In this document: positions 18,001 through 26,400 of the stretch, piece after piece | Numbering within the stretch: position 1 is the first letter of the stretch | How the letters are laid out: every line of letters begins with the position of its first letter | Assembly (NCBI RefSeq): GCF_014284335.1 | Contig: NZ_JACOGF010000017.1 | Location: 62,001 to 126,000, forward strand | DNA: 64,000 bases | Reading direction: 5' to 3' | DNA from: Undibacterium hunanense | Lineage (GTDB): Bacteria > Pseudomonadota > Gammaproteobacteria > Burkholderiales > Burkholderiaceae_D | Notes under the pieces: generated by a model | What the model was told of the DNA's origin: nothing | The model's input: only the letters and a program-made list of their open reading frames with translations | Database searches by the model: none | Made by a program: the position numbers and the translations under genes

Positions 18001-18114
18001 CAAAACATGCCTGTCCCATTCAGGGTGTACGCTGGACAGGGATTCCATCAAGGTTTTGGCAAAGGCTCCGTAATTGAGCGAAACGATAGTAAATACAGCT
18101 GTTTTTTTTGTCAT
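15058..18114 (-). CDS. Two-domain glycosyltransferase (GT-A plus GT4-type)
   Basis: A 1018-residue cytoplasmic protein with two probable transferase domains. Residues 1-~290 look like a GT8-type GT-A fold with the metal motif DPD at 103-105 (YIDPDILVID). Residues ~300-480 are helical. Residues ~500-640 are beta-rich (FIESGGDYLWMGAKAKF onward), possibly a carbohydrate-binding or linker domain. Residues ~650-1015 form a GT-B/GT4 domain with NVIGYARSEHGVGQS and the nucleotide-sugar E-x7-E type motif SEGFGLGPAEAMFLG. No polysaccharide genes are next to it. The start has only a weak ribosome site; direct repeats TTTAATGTA lie upstream at 18126-18134 and 18140-18148. Confidence 0.82.
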   Translation of the reverse strand: MTKKTAVFTIVSLNYGAFAKTLMESLSSVHPEWDRHVLLVDRCEDVKNFGGELFSSLTIEQLPLPKMNEFLFRYGIMELNTAAKPWMFAHLRQQGYERVVYIDPDILVIDRLVDVESLLDQGAAAVVTPHLTAALDDGLMPGELEIMRAGAYNLGFLAIGDKPESDAFIKWWQEKLEYGAVSDPARGLFTDQKWVDLAPGMFGGFAILRDTGYNVAYWNLNHRPVTRENGAWFAAGRPLRFFHFSGFNPLNPKPFSKHQNRYTMANIGEASELALEYAALVLKHGHTEYRQHPYAFGVFKDGVGIPAEIRAMYRDVEELRTRAGANPFHDSGIFVASMMGGLPVILRALWMQHSHLQHAFPDPLASSREAYYRWFTESGAVEVGIPDEYVQAVKWALKELVETGDFNAYSTDIVGKDVSIWARGLIYAHKRATGGALGAARLMQYQSVRGPGDFLKIGYRQFRQSRLAGRMGLKKSDDAQRFDPLRSRVAHVPRLTQNPSRRHRLIEQHSGVFIESGGDYLWMGAKAKFSVPEFSSAILRIRGHHMGELHQRAHGQSQLKLSVSLNDGKSYPLLVQSGEFDVSLTLDEIPQQWPATLHIVAEHSFVPAELGISDDTRHLSLQLASIDIGELNVFNAKDPHTKPAKPNLPPGVNVIGYARSEHGVGQSLRQFTLAADAAGIDAAIIDFNKNNFSRVQDSSVEKRLVDEPVHRINVFHINADQMPEARASLPSHFFSRYNIGYWHWELPDMQEEHFGGFGELDEIWVPTGFVQQAIAKSSAIPVVRIPHAVSFEVSEAASRASFGLPEGKFIFLMMYDFSSYQARKNPQAALQAFELACSQYGMNAILVIKTQNAHHHEADADALRKRIAAREDIIWINKTLSRQEVYDLQSVCDALISLHRSEGFGLGPAEAMFLGKPVVATNWSGNTEFMRADNSCLVNYKLVTIQEDIGVYRAGQKWAEADCADASEKMALLVSDEKYRSRISQAARQTMQEEFSPAVIGQRISERLEFIQRAVIDN

Positions 18115-18251
18115 TTCTAAACGTGTTTAATGTAAATTCTTTAATGTAGATTGATGAGCCACCCGCATTTTATCGTTTTATCAAAACAAGAGAATGCTCT
18201 TACATTGATTAGTCGCAGGTATTGCTACGGAAGTTGAGTCTCGCCTGTATA

Positions 18252-18293
18252 GAAAGCATCAACTCGAAAGCATCAGGTCGAAAGTATCAAAGG
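18252..18293. repeat. 14-bp tandem repeat (x3)
   Basis: Units GAAAGCATCAACTC, GAAAGCATCAGGTC and GAAAGTATCAAAGG follow each other without a gap. They are part of the set of degenerate tandem duplications described in the findings. Confidence 0.8.
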
Positions 18294-18326
18294 CATATTA
18301 CTTTCGCCAATGCCTCGTAGAACCGG

Positions 18327-18500
18327 GTTACGATCTTAATTACGGTCTTAATCGCGTGCGCAATCAGAGTCCACGCAGGGCCCATATGCCGCTCAAAATG
18401 CGCATGTACACAGAGTACATGTCACTTTGCGCGCTGCGCCTGGTTGCCCTGAACACTGCCCTGACCCCGCTGACGCATGCCCGCTAAAGATCGTAAACAG
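18327..18500. repeat. Dispersed intergenic repeat, copy B (inverted relative to copy A)
   Basis: Arms TTACGATCTT near 18329-18337 and AAGATCGTAA at 18487-18496 flank a block that shares with copy A (reverse strand) the GCGTCAGCGGGG region, the palindrome ATGTACnnnnGTACAT type (18404-18420), GCATTTTGAGCGGCAT and the arms. Sequence identity is partial, so the copies are old or fast changing. Confidence 0.65.
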
Positions 18501-18781
18501 CTTCTGGCGAAATCTCCGAATATATCCTGAAGCACCTTACCATTTTTGACGTACTTGCTAGTTTTCAGGCAGACAACATTTTTCCATTCAATTGAAGATT
18601 TTGAGGAAAATTATATTGGTTGTTTCATTTCATGATCGACAAGAGTTGTGATTGCAGGACATTCCGGTTTGAATAAATAATCGCCCGCTATAGTAGTTCA
18701 AATCATCTTTTCAGGCACAAAAACTTCTCGATCCATCATGTCAGAAAGTACAATTTTCATTCCTGACGGCATCTCAAATTC

Positions 18782-19714
18782 TCATTTGAATTTTGCATTT
18801 GTATTAATTTTTCCAGACAAAGTACAGGCCAGATTATTTAACCATACAGGTGCATTCCTGGCGTTCCACACGAAACAAACTTCTTCACGACATTGAAAAC
18901 CGCAATCACTGACTTCGAGCCTGACCAATTCAAGATCATTCAGAGCAAAGTCTGGCAAGTAAGCCAGTGCTTTGCCGGATTTGACCATCATCAGCAATAA
19001 CTGCAGATCATCTATCCAATACCTGATCTTGCGTGGCAGTTGATCGTCACGCCACCCATCAGAACGGCCGCCCCTGCGTTCACCGCAAAATAATGAGCGC
19101 GAGGGGCTGACAAAATCACACTCCAGCACCTGGGCTGCGCTAAGCTGTGGAATCTGTCCTTTCTCGTCACGCCTGGCTAGCGGATGCTGATAACCGGCAA
19201 GCAATTGCAAATCCAAAGCACCAAGCTGTATGGTCTGCCAGTCAGCCTGCCAGTGTTTGCTGCGTCCATTGATCACTTCCCCGGTGACCATGGCAGCACT
19301 TGCTTCGCCACGTTCAAGCGCAGCCAGTGCATCTTCTTCAAACAAAGAATCAAATTGCAATGTCACGCCCCCGTAACTGGACATCGCCTGTGTAATTTGC
19401 TGGGCATGACGCCACAACAACACAGCAGGCCCCGCAATCTTGCAGGCAAAACTGGCTCGTTCCCCGCCCATGTCCGCTTTCATCTGATCCGCCATGGACA
19501 ACATATTGCGGGCAAATTCCAGCATGCGCTGACCGCCTGCATTCAAACTCAATTGCTTGGCAGAACGATCAAACAGCAAGGTATCCAGATCAGCCTCCAG
19601 TCTGCGCAAGGCTTTGGATACGGCAGATGGTGTCAGGTGCAGTTCCTGCGCAGCAGCGCCCAGTGAAGGTTGTCTGGCGACGCAAGCAAAAATTTTCAGG
19701 TCTGTCAGGTTCAT
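18782..19714 (-). CDS. LysR-family transcriptional regulator
   Basis: A 310-residue regulator with an N-terminal helix-turn-helix (residues ~1-60, LTPSAVSKALRRLEADL) and a C-terminal substrate-binding effector domain. It is divergent from the MDR reductase at 19821 with a 106-bp spacer holding two TGGACATT direct repeats 32 bp apart, so it probably controls that gene. Family start MNLTDLKIFACVA fits the ATG at 19714. The inducer is unknown. Confidence 0.9.
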   Translation of the reverse strand: MNLTDLKIFACVARQPSLGAAAQELHLTPSAVSKALRRLEADLDTLLFDRSAKQLSLNAGGQRMLEFARNMLSMADQMKADMGGERASFACKIAGPAVLLWRHAQQITQAMSSYGGVTLQFDSLFEEDALAALERGEASAAMVTGEVINGRSKHWQADWQTIQLGALDLQLLAGYQHPLARRDEKGQIPQLSAAQVLECDFVSPSRSLFCGERRGGRSDGWRDDQLPRKIRYWIDDLQLLLMMVKSGKALAYLPDFALNDLELVRLEVSDCGFQCREEVCFVWNARNAPVWLNNLACTLSGKINTNAKFK

Positions 19715-19734
19715 TTCAACTTACATTTCCAAAT

Positions 19735-19774
19735 TGGACATTAAAAGTGAATATATATTGCTTTACTGGACATT
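19735..19774. promoter_or_regulatory. Candidate LysR binding region
   Basis: TGGACATT occurs at 19735-19742 and 19767-19774, 32 bp apart, about three helical turns, in the divergent spacer. The AT-rich stretch between them (ATATATAT) could hold a promoter for either gene. Assignment to the adjacent LysR protein is an inference. Confidence 0.4.
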
Positions 19775-19820
19775 TTATCAGGTCTAGCATGATGCTACTT
19801 TCTTCTATCCCGCCTTCATC

Positions 19821-20855
19821 ATGCCTATTTCTGAAAACCTGCTGCACCAGCAATGGATATACACCAGCCATCCAACTGGCATCGTCACTGACGCACATTA
19901 CGAATTACGCAGCCAAGCGCTTGAAACCACACTCGATCGCGACGAAGTATTGATCGCCGCCCGTTATATCAGCGTCGACCCTTATATGCGTATCAACCAG
20001 TCATCCAAACCGACCTATAACCCGGAACCACATCCTCTCAATGCCGTGCAGGCCGCCGGTGTGGTCGGCCAGGTATTGGCATCGAATGCCACCAGTCTCA
20101 AGGAAGGTGACTGGGTATTTGGCATGACAGGCTGGCAAAGCCATGCGCGCGTGCATGTCAGTGCGCTGACCAAGATAGACCCGACCATTGCACCTGTCAG
20201 CACCGCGCTGGGCGTACTGGGCATGCCGGGCCGCACCGCCTGGTTTGGCCTGACTGAAGCTGGTAAGCCGCATGCGGGTGAAGTCGTCGTGGTATCTGGC
20301 GCAGCAGGGGCAGTTGGTTCGCTGGTCGTGCAATTCGCCAAACGTCATGGCGCAAAGGTTTTAGGCATCGCCGGTGGCGCAGAAAAATGTGCATGGCTGA
20401 AAGACAAACTCGGCGCCGACTGGGCGCTTGATTACAAGACATTCAGCAATGACGAAACACTGAGCCAGGAAATCCTCAAACTCACAGGCGGTGTTGACGT
20501 ATATTTCGACAATGTAGGCGGCATGGTCACCGATGCCATCATCCCCATCATCAAACGCCGCGCCCGCATCATTATCTGCGGCCAGATCAGCCAATACAAC
20601 GGCGGCCTTGACGTGCCAGAAATGGGCCCACGCCTGCTGCAACACATGCTTTACCAGCGCGCCACCATCCAGGGCATACTGGCCCGCGATTACCTGCACC
20701 GCATGGACGAAATGCTGGCTATCGTCGCGCCCTGGGTCAAAGCAGGTGAACTGATATTTGAAGAAACCATCATCGACGGCTTTGAACAATTACCAAAGGC
20801 ATTGAATTCATTATTCACAGGCGAGCATCGCGGCAAATTGCTGGTGAAGGTATAA
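19821..20855 (+). CDS. NADP-dependent MDR-family oxidoreductase (CurA/PTGR-like)
   Basis: A 344-residue zinc-independent medium-chain dehydrogenase/reductase of the leukotriene B4 dehydrogenase/CurA group, which reduces activated double bonds of enones with NADPH. Seen: N-terminal ISVDPYMR, LGMPGRTAWFGL, the nucleotide loop VVSGAAGAVGSLVVQFAK and VDVYFDNVGG, and the C-terminal FTGEHRGKLLVKV. Divergent from LysR, and only 4 bp upstream of the unknown periplasmic protein, with which it is probably co-transcribed. Confidence 0.92.
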   Translation: MPISENLLHQQWIYTSHPTGIVTDAHYELRSQALETTLDRDEVLIAARYISVDPYMRINQSSKPTYNPEPHPLNAVQAAGVVGQVLASNATSLKEGDWVFGMTGWQSHARVHVSALTKIDPTIAPVSTALGVLGMPGRTAWFGLTEAGKPHAGEVVVVSGAAGAVGSLVVQFAKRHGAKVLGIAGGAEKCAWLKDKLGADWALDYKTFSNDETLSQEILKLTGGVDVYFDNVGGMVTDAIIPIIKRRARIIICGQISQYNGGLDVPEMGPRLLQHMLYQRATIQGILARDYLHRMDEMLAIVAPWVKAGELIFEETIIDGFEQLPKALNSLFTGEHRGKLLVKV

Positions 20856-20859
20856 AGCA

Positions 20860-21555
20860 ATGAGACGCTTATTATCTTTATTCCTGCTCAGCTTTTGTTG
20901 CATCTTCAGCGCTCATGCCGAAAACAAACACGGTCCCACCTGGGGCGTACATGGCATGCTACTGTTCGGCAACAGCGAAGGCATGTATGTCTCGCACCTG
21001 CCCATGTTCCACGCACCGCATGATTACCAGGTCGTATTGCAGATACGCTGCCTTGATCAACAACTGGATGCAGCCATCAAAGCCAGGCTGGAACAAAAAC
21101 TGGTCTTGTGGACCATGGAACCAGAACAATTCGAGATCGCCAGACTGGCCGCAGACAGCAAGCTGCCACTGAAACAGTTCAAGGCAAACATCGTGCTTGG
21201 TCATTTTGAACAGGGTGGCAAGCTCGAGTACAAGGATGTGCCAGTAGTCGTAGAAAAGACGCTGATCTTCCGTCAGTTATCGCCACAAATGCGCGAGAGC
21301 AAGCAAGCTGTTTATCATCAGATAGGCAGCGGCACGCAACGTTTCCTGTTGAAGGAAATTGATAGCAGGCCTGACTTTGATCATATGCTGGCGATCAGTG
21401 TGCCTGCGAACGCGGCAATGTCGGATGTGGTGATGAAGAAGACGGGATTGCAGGCGGTGAGTGATGCGGAGTTTTTACAGGTCTTGCAGGGCAAGGTGGA
21501 TAAACGAACTAGAGTGAAGGGAACGATTTATCTTGATCGGGCGGATTTGGAGTAA
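20860..21555 (+). CDS. Periplasmic protein of unknown function
   Basis: A 231-residue protein with a Sec signal peptide (RRLLSLFLLSFCCIFSAHA, cleavage after AHA). The mature part begins with HGMLLFGNSEGMYVSHLPMF and APHDYQVVLQ, a pattern I have seen in uncharacterised proteobacterial proteins, rich in His and Met (WGVHGMLL, SHLPMFHAPHD). Metal binding is conceivable but unproven. It starts 4 bp after the reductase. Downstream is the repeat block 21556-22605. Confidence 0.7.
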   Translation: MRRLLSLFLLSFCCIFSAHAENKHGPTWGVHGMLLFGNSEGMYVSHLPMFHAPHDYQVVLQIRCLDQQLDAAIKARLEQKLVLWTMEPEQFEIARLAADSKLPLKQFKANIVLGHFEQGGKLEYKDVPVVVEKTLIFRQLSPQMRESKQAVYHQIGSGTQRFLLKEIDSRPDFDHMLAISVPANAAMSDVVMKKTGLQAVSDAEFLQVLQGKVDKRTRVKGTIYLDRADLE

Positions 21556-21588
21556 GTGGACAAGCTGGACACGCGTCACCCACCAGCA

Positions 21589-21855
21589 CACATATTAGCG
21601 TCGGTTTTGAAGTTGCGGTTGCTTTTGACTTTTGCAGTTCCCATGTGTCGACGCCGTTTGTGCGGTACAGAAAATGGAAAGAGAAGGGCCGGTGTTTGAG
21701 CCGCAGGCGAGTTTCGGACCTTCCCATTTTTTGTACCGCACAAACGGGAACCCCGCAGGGGCGACGACGCCTGGGTCGCCTTTTTGGCATCCCTTTTTGG
21801 CGAAGCAAAAAGGGATGTAGCTGCCGGTCTACCACCGGCCTGCAATCTTAAATAA
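21589..21855. repeat. Long structured element, copy 1
   Basis: In order: a tandem TTGAAGTTGCGGTTGC-type tract; a 15-bp perfect stem (21655-21669 with 21732-21746) extended by AAAATGG/CCATTTT (21671-21677 with 21724-21730); an inner stem GAAGGGCCG (21683-21691) with CGGACCTTC (21715-21723) closing a loop with TGTTTGAGC and GCGAGTTT; then CCCC-GCA-GGGG (21751-21761), an 11-bp stem CATCCCTTTTT (21788-21798) with AAAAAGGGATG (21807-21817) around GGCGAAGC, and GCCGGT/ACCGGC. Nearly identical to copy 2. Confidence 0.85.
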
Positions 21856-21976
21856 CCTATGCACGTATTTGAAAAGCTAATTCTCAAAGTCATACGATTA
21901 TGGCGTTAATAAGCTTCACGGCATACCACGAACGTCACTGGATTCCAGCCAAAAGCACGCTGGAATGACGTTAATC
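21841..21976. repeat. Trailing module with GAATGACG hairpin (after copy 1)
   Basis: An AT-rich stretch beginning TGCAATCTTAAATAA, passing CACGGCATACCACGAACG, and ending in the hairpin ATTCCAGC (21942-21949)/GCTGGAAT (21959-21966) followed by GACGTTAAT. The same order recurs at 22388-22533 and 59256-59375. Confidence 0.7.
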
Positions 21977-21980
21977 AGTG

Positions 21981-22265
21981 CACATATTAGCGTCGGTTTT
22001 GAAGTTGCGGCTGCTTTTGAAGTTGCGGTTGCTTTTGACTTATGCAGTTCCCATGTGTCGGCGCCGTTTGTGCGGTACAGAAAATGGAAAGAGAAGGGCC
22101 GGTGTTTGAGCCGCAGGCGAGTTTCGGACCTTCCCATTTTTTGTACCGCACAAACGGGAACCCCGCAGGGGCGACGACGCCTGGGTCGCCTTTTTGGCAT
22201 CCCTTTTTGGCGAAGCAAAAAGGGATGTAGCCGCCGGTCTACCACCGGCCTGCAATCTTAAATAA
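21981..22265. repeat. Long structured element, copy 2
   Basis: Nearly base-for-base the same as copy 1 from CACATATTAGCG to CAATCTTAAATAA, about 390 bp downstream in the same orientation. It differs by one extra 18-bp tandem unit (TTTTGAAGTTGCGGCTGC) in the 5' tract and a few substitutions. The near identity of copies 1 and 2 points to a recent duplication. Confidence 0.88.
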
Positions 22266-22342
22266 ACGTGTGCAGGTAGTTAAAAATCGAACTCAGAAAT
22301 ATCGCTTCGTTTTCTTGAACATACGTTGATCGAAGGCTGAGT

Positions 22343-22533
22343 GTTGGGCTGATGAAACGTAGCCCAACCTACGAATTTTCCCTGGCGTGCAATCGTAAAT
22401 TAACGAATGCAATCATCATAAAATCGACTCACAAAATCGCACGATACTGACATTAATAAACTACACGGCATACTACGAACGCCACTGGAGCGCCAGCCCG
22501 GTGGATTCCTGCCTGCGCAGGAATGACGTTAAT
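22343..22533. repeat. GTTGGGCT hairpin and second trailing module
   Basis: GTTGGGCT (22343-22350) pairs with AGCCCAAC (22361-22368). From 22388 the trailing module repeats (TGCAATCGTAAATTAACG, then CACGGCATACTACGAACG) and ends in the hairpin ATTCCTGC (22505-22512)/GCAGGAAT (22517-22524) plus GACGTTAAT. Confidence 0.65.
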
Positions 22534-22605
22534 ATAATCACGGCTTATCAAAAGACGGCAGTGCTAGTCTACACCTGAGACGTGAAATCTGAGATAGGGG
22601 CTCAT

Positions 22606-23025
22606 TCAATGTTTAGTCCCACAACTCCCCCCACCCTTCACCTGCATAGGCGCATCCCGCCCAGTCTCCCCGGCAAACCCCGCCGCCTGCAATTTTTCCA
22701 GATATTCCTGCCATACCTGAACCTGGTTTTCACCCAGCCAATACAGATAATCCCAGGTAAAAATCCCCGAACTATGCTGATCAGAAAAAATGGGCTTGAT
22801 CGCGTAATTACCAACTGGCTCTATGCCAACCACACCAACATCCCGCTTGCCAGTCTGTAACGTTTCCTGCCCCGGCCCATGGCCACGTACTTCAGCTGAT
22901 GGTGAAGACACACGCAGCAATTCAAACGGCAAAGAAAACTCCTTGCCATCATCAAAAGCGACTTCAAGTACCCGCGATTGTGTGCGGGCGTTCAGCGAAG
23001 TTGGTTGTGGTTTGCCTATGCTCAT
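22606..23025 (-). CDS. DUF971 (GBBH-like N-terminal domain) protein
   Basis: A 139-residue protein matching DUF971, a family related to the N-terminal domain of gamma-butyrobetaine hydroxylase. Typical segments are LEVAFDDGKEFSLPFELLRVSSPSAE, VGVVGIEPVGNYAIKPIF and SGIFTWDYLYWL. Family members are small and often associated with Fe-S protein assembly or quinone genes; no function is established here. It overlaps the HIT gene by 4 bp (ATGA 23022-23025) and forms an operon with it and the large dehydrogenase. Confidence 0.9.
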   Translation of the reverse strand: MSIGKPQPTSLNARTQSRVLEVAFDDGKEFSLPFELLRVSSPSAEVRGHGPGQETLQTGKRDVGVVGIEPVGNYAIKPIFSDQHSSGIFTWDYLYWLGENQVQVWQEYLEKLQAAGFAGETGRDAPMQVKGGGSCGTKH

Positions 23026-23450
23026 GACGAAAAATTCGAAATAATGGTTTGCCTCAACTGCGGCAATAACAGGTGACGTGCGTTCAGTGCAGGCTGCTCA
23101 GCCGCATCGCTGCGCGCAGCAGCCCAGATCGGGTTAGGGAAATGCGCATCATCGGTATAGCGCGGAATCAGATGCCAGTGCAGATGCGGCACCATATTGC
23201 CCAGGCTGGCGACATTCATCTTGTGCGGTTGCATGACTTCACGCAGCGCAGCTTCTACCTTCCAGACTGCCTGCATGAAAACGGCTCTTTCCGACTCAGA
23301 CAAATCCGTCATTTCCTTCACATGCGCATTCCAGATGACGCGACAAAAGCCGGGGTAGTTTGCATCATCAACGAGGATGACGCGAAACTGATCGGTGCTG
23401 ACGAGGATATCGCCAGCACCGGCATCACATAATTCACAAGCAATGGTCAT
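23022..23450 (-). CDS. HIT-family protein
   Basis: A 142-residue histidine-triad nucleotide-binding hydrolase or transferase. The HxHxHxx motif is in VPHLHWHLIPRY; an N-terminal CELC pair could bind zinc. The substrate is probably a nucleotide-linked phosphate ester, as for the family. Its start codon overlaps the stop of the dehydrogenase gene by 1 bp (TAATG), and its stop overlaps the DUF971 start, so the three genes are translationally coupled. Confidence 0.92.
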   Translation of the reverse strand: MTIACELCDAGAGDILVSTDQFRVILVDDANYPGFCRVIWNAHVKEMTDLSESERAVFMQAVWKVEAALREVMQPHKMNVASLGNMVPHLHWHLIPRYTDDAHFPNPIWAAARSDAAEQPALNARHLLLPQLRQTIISNFSS

Positions 23451-26400
23451 TACACCAGCACCCTTTCTATACCGCCGTTATTGGCTTTGGCGACATATTC
23501 CGGCATCCAGTTTGGTCCCAGGATATGCTTGGCCATTTCGACGACGATATAGTCTGCGGTCGTGCCAGAATCTTCATCGTAACGCGTCAAGCCTTGCAGA
23601 CAGGCCGGGCAGGATGTCAGGATTTTGACGTCACCTGTAAAGCCATCAGCACGCAGTTTGTCTGCGCCCTTGTTCATTTCTTCTTCTTTGCGGAAACGAA
23701 TCTGGGTAGAGATATCGGGACGCGACACCGCCAGCGTACCGGCCTCACCACAGCAGCGATCATTCTTCTCTATCTTCACATCATCAACCGTGGTGATCAG
23801 CGCATTCACCGTTTTTAACGGGTCCTGCAATTTCATCGGCGTATGGCAAGGGTCGTGATACATATAGCGCGTGCCATTCACCGCAGCCAGCTTGACATCT
23901 TTTTCCAGCAGATATTCATGGATATCGATGATGCGGCAACCAGGGAATATCTTGTCGAATTCATAGCCCTGTATCTGGTCATAACAGGTGCCGCAAGAAA
24001 CCACCACGGTTTTGATATCCAGATAGTTCAGGGTATTCGCCATGCGATGGAACAGCACGCGGTTGTCGGTGATCATCTTCTCGGCTTTGTCGAACTGACC
24101 GGCACTGCGTTGCGGGTAACCGCAGCACAGGTAACCTGGTGGCAGCACAGTTTGCACGCCTACATTCCACAACATCGCCTGAGTTGCCAGGCCGACTTGT
24201 GAGAACAGCCTTTCTGAACCACAGCCAGGGAAATAGAACACGGCTTCAGTATCTGCCGTCGTCGTCTGCGGATTGCGGATGATGGGCACCATCTTGTCAT
24301 CTTCAATATCCAGCAAGGCACGTGCGGTCTTCTTGGGCAGATTGCCCGGCATTTTCTTGTTGATGAAGTGAATCACCTGCTCGCGTATGACAGGCTTGCC
24401 CAGGCTGGCCGGTGGTGCCTTGGTCTGCTTTTTGGCGAGCTTTTTCAATACCGTATTGCCCATGCGCTGTGCCGCCACACCCCAGCCAAAAATCACCTGA
24501 CGCGCCGCCTTGATGGTGGCCGGGTCTTTGGCATTCAAAAAGAACATGGCCGATGCCGTGCCGGGGTTGAACGACTTCTTGTCCATCTTGCGCAAGAGAT
24601 TGCGCATATTCATCGACACATCACCGAAGTCGATATCAACCGGACAGGGGGTCACGCATTTATGGCAGACCGTGCAGTGGTCAGCCACATCTTCAAACTC
24701 TTCCCAGTGCTTGATGGAGATACCACGGCGCGTCTGTTCTTCATACAAGAAGGCTTCGACCAGCAACGATGTCGCCAGGATCTTGTTACGTGGCGAATAC
24801 AGCAAATTCGCACGTGGCACATGGGTTGCACAGACAGGTTTGCACTTGCCGCAACGCAGGCAGTCCTTGACGCTATTGGCGATCGCACCGATATCGCTTT
24901 GCTGCATGATCAGCGATTCATGGCCCATCAGGCCAAATGAAGGCGTATAGGCATTACGCAGATCAGCAGCAAACTCAGGCAGGTTCAGCAACTTGCCCTT
25001 GTTGAATCGGCCTTCAGGATCGATACGTAGCTTGTACGAACGGAAATCCTTGATTTCATCTTCAGTCAAAAATTCCAGTTTGGTGATACCAATGCCATGC
25101 TCGCCAGAGATAACGCCGTTGAGCGAACGGGCCAGTACCATGATGCGGGCAACGGCATGATGCGCCACCTGCAGCATTTCATAATCATCAGAATTGACCG
25201 GCAAGTTGGTATGCACATTGCCATCACCCGCGTGCATGTGCAAGGCGACGAAAACGCGGCTGCGCAAGATTTTTTTGTGCACGGCCACGCATTCATCAAG
25301 TATCAGCTTGAAGGCACCGCCATTGAAAATCTGACGCAATTGTGCGCGTATTTCTGTCTTCCACGATACCCTGATTGTCCTGTCCTGAACGATGGAAAAC
25401 ACGGTCGCATCCGGCTGAATCTTCAGTCTTTCATCGAGGACAAATTCGAGCTTGTCCAGGCCCAGGGCCAGCAGTTCTGCTTTCGCTGCGCTCAGGGGCT
25501 TGTCCAGATTATTCAGCAAATACGTCCAGCGTACTTCTGCTTCCTGCAACAGAGCGTCAGCCTGGTTGACGCGGTCTTCCAGCAGTTCAGATGCAGGGAT
25601 ATCATCGCCAGCGGCATCTTCACTCTTGCCCAGCGGCAGATTACGCCTGGCGAAAAAGCCCTTCAAAGCATCCAGCAGGGCCAGCTTGTTTTGTATCGAT
25701 AATTCGATATTGATGCGCTCTATGCCATCGGTGTATTCACCCATGCGATTGAGCGGTATCACCACGTCTTCATTGATCTTGAAGGCATTGGTGTGTTTGG
25801 AAATCGCTGCCGTCTTGGCGCGATCCAGCCAGAATTTTTTGCGTGCTTCCGGGCTGACGGCAACAAAGCCTTCACCAACGCGAGTATTGGCAATGCGTAT
25901 GACTTCAGACGCGGCCTGGGCCACGGCGTTTTCATCATCACCAACGATGTCGCCAAACAAGGCCATCTTGGGCAAGACACCGCGTTTGGATTTGGTCGTA
26001 TAACCAACTGCGCGCAGATAACGTTCATCCAGATGTTCCAGGCCCGCAAGGATGGCGCCACCCTTGCGGGTCTCGCTGTCGAGATAATCCTTGATTTCAA
26101 CGATACTCGGTATAGCATCACGTGCCTGGCCGAAGAATTCCAGGCAGACGGTGCGGGCAAATTTCGGCATCTTGTGCAGGATCCAGCGCGCCGACGTAAT
26201 CAAACCATCGCAGCCTTCTTTTTGCACACCCGGCAAACCCGCCAGGAATTTATCGGTCACATCCTTGCCCAGACCTTCTTTGCGGAAGACGCGGCCCTTG
26301 ATGTCTAGCTGCTCGGTCTTGAATGGCTGCTTTTCGCCCGGATGTGTCCATTCCAGCTTGAACTTGGCCATTTCCACATCATGGATTTTGCCCAGGTTAT

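Larger units (their letters stand above)
18115..18781. other. 667-bp gene-free spacer
   Basis: Apart from the two short direct repeats near 18126, the 14-bp tandem repeat at 18252 and the dispersed repeat at 18327-18500, I see no gene or RNA here. It separates the glycosyltransferase start from the 3' end of the LysR gene. The part 18501-18781 is AT-rich without a clear hairpin. Confidence 0.6.
21556..22605. other. 1.05-kb gene-free repeat block between convergent genes
   Basis: It holds two copies of the long structured element, two copies of a trailing AT-rich module with a GAATGACG hairpin, and a GTTGGGCT/AGCCCAAC hairpin, listed separately. Translations on both strands are open over ~100 codons only because the repeats are GC-biased and short; they show no conserved start or ribosome site. 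I call no gene here. Confidence 0.75.

Noticed and set aside
21592-22261. Open frames of ~70-110 codons on both strands in the repeat block (for example the RPRRRRPCGVPV-type translation)
   Set aside because: They follow the structured repeats exactly, occur on both strands, have no ribosome sites, and recur only with the repeat copies.
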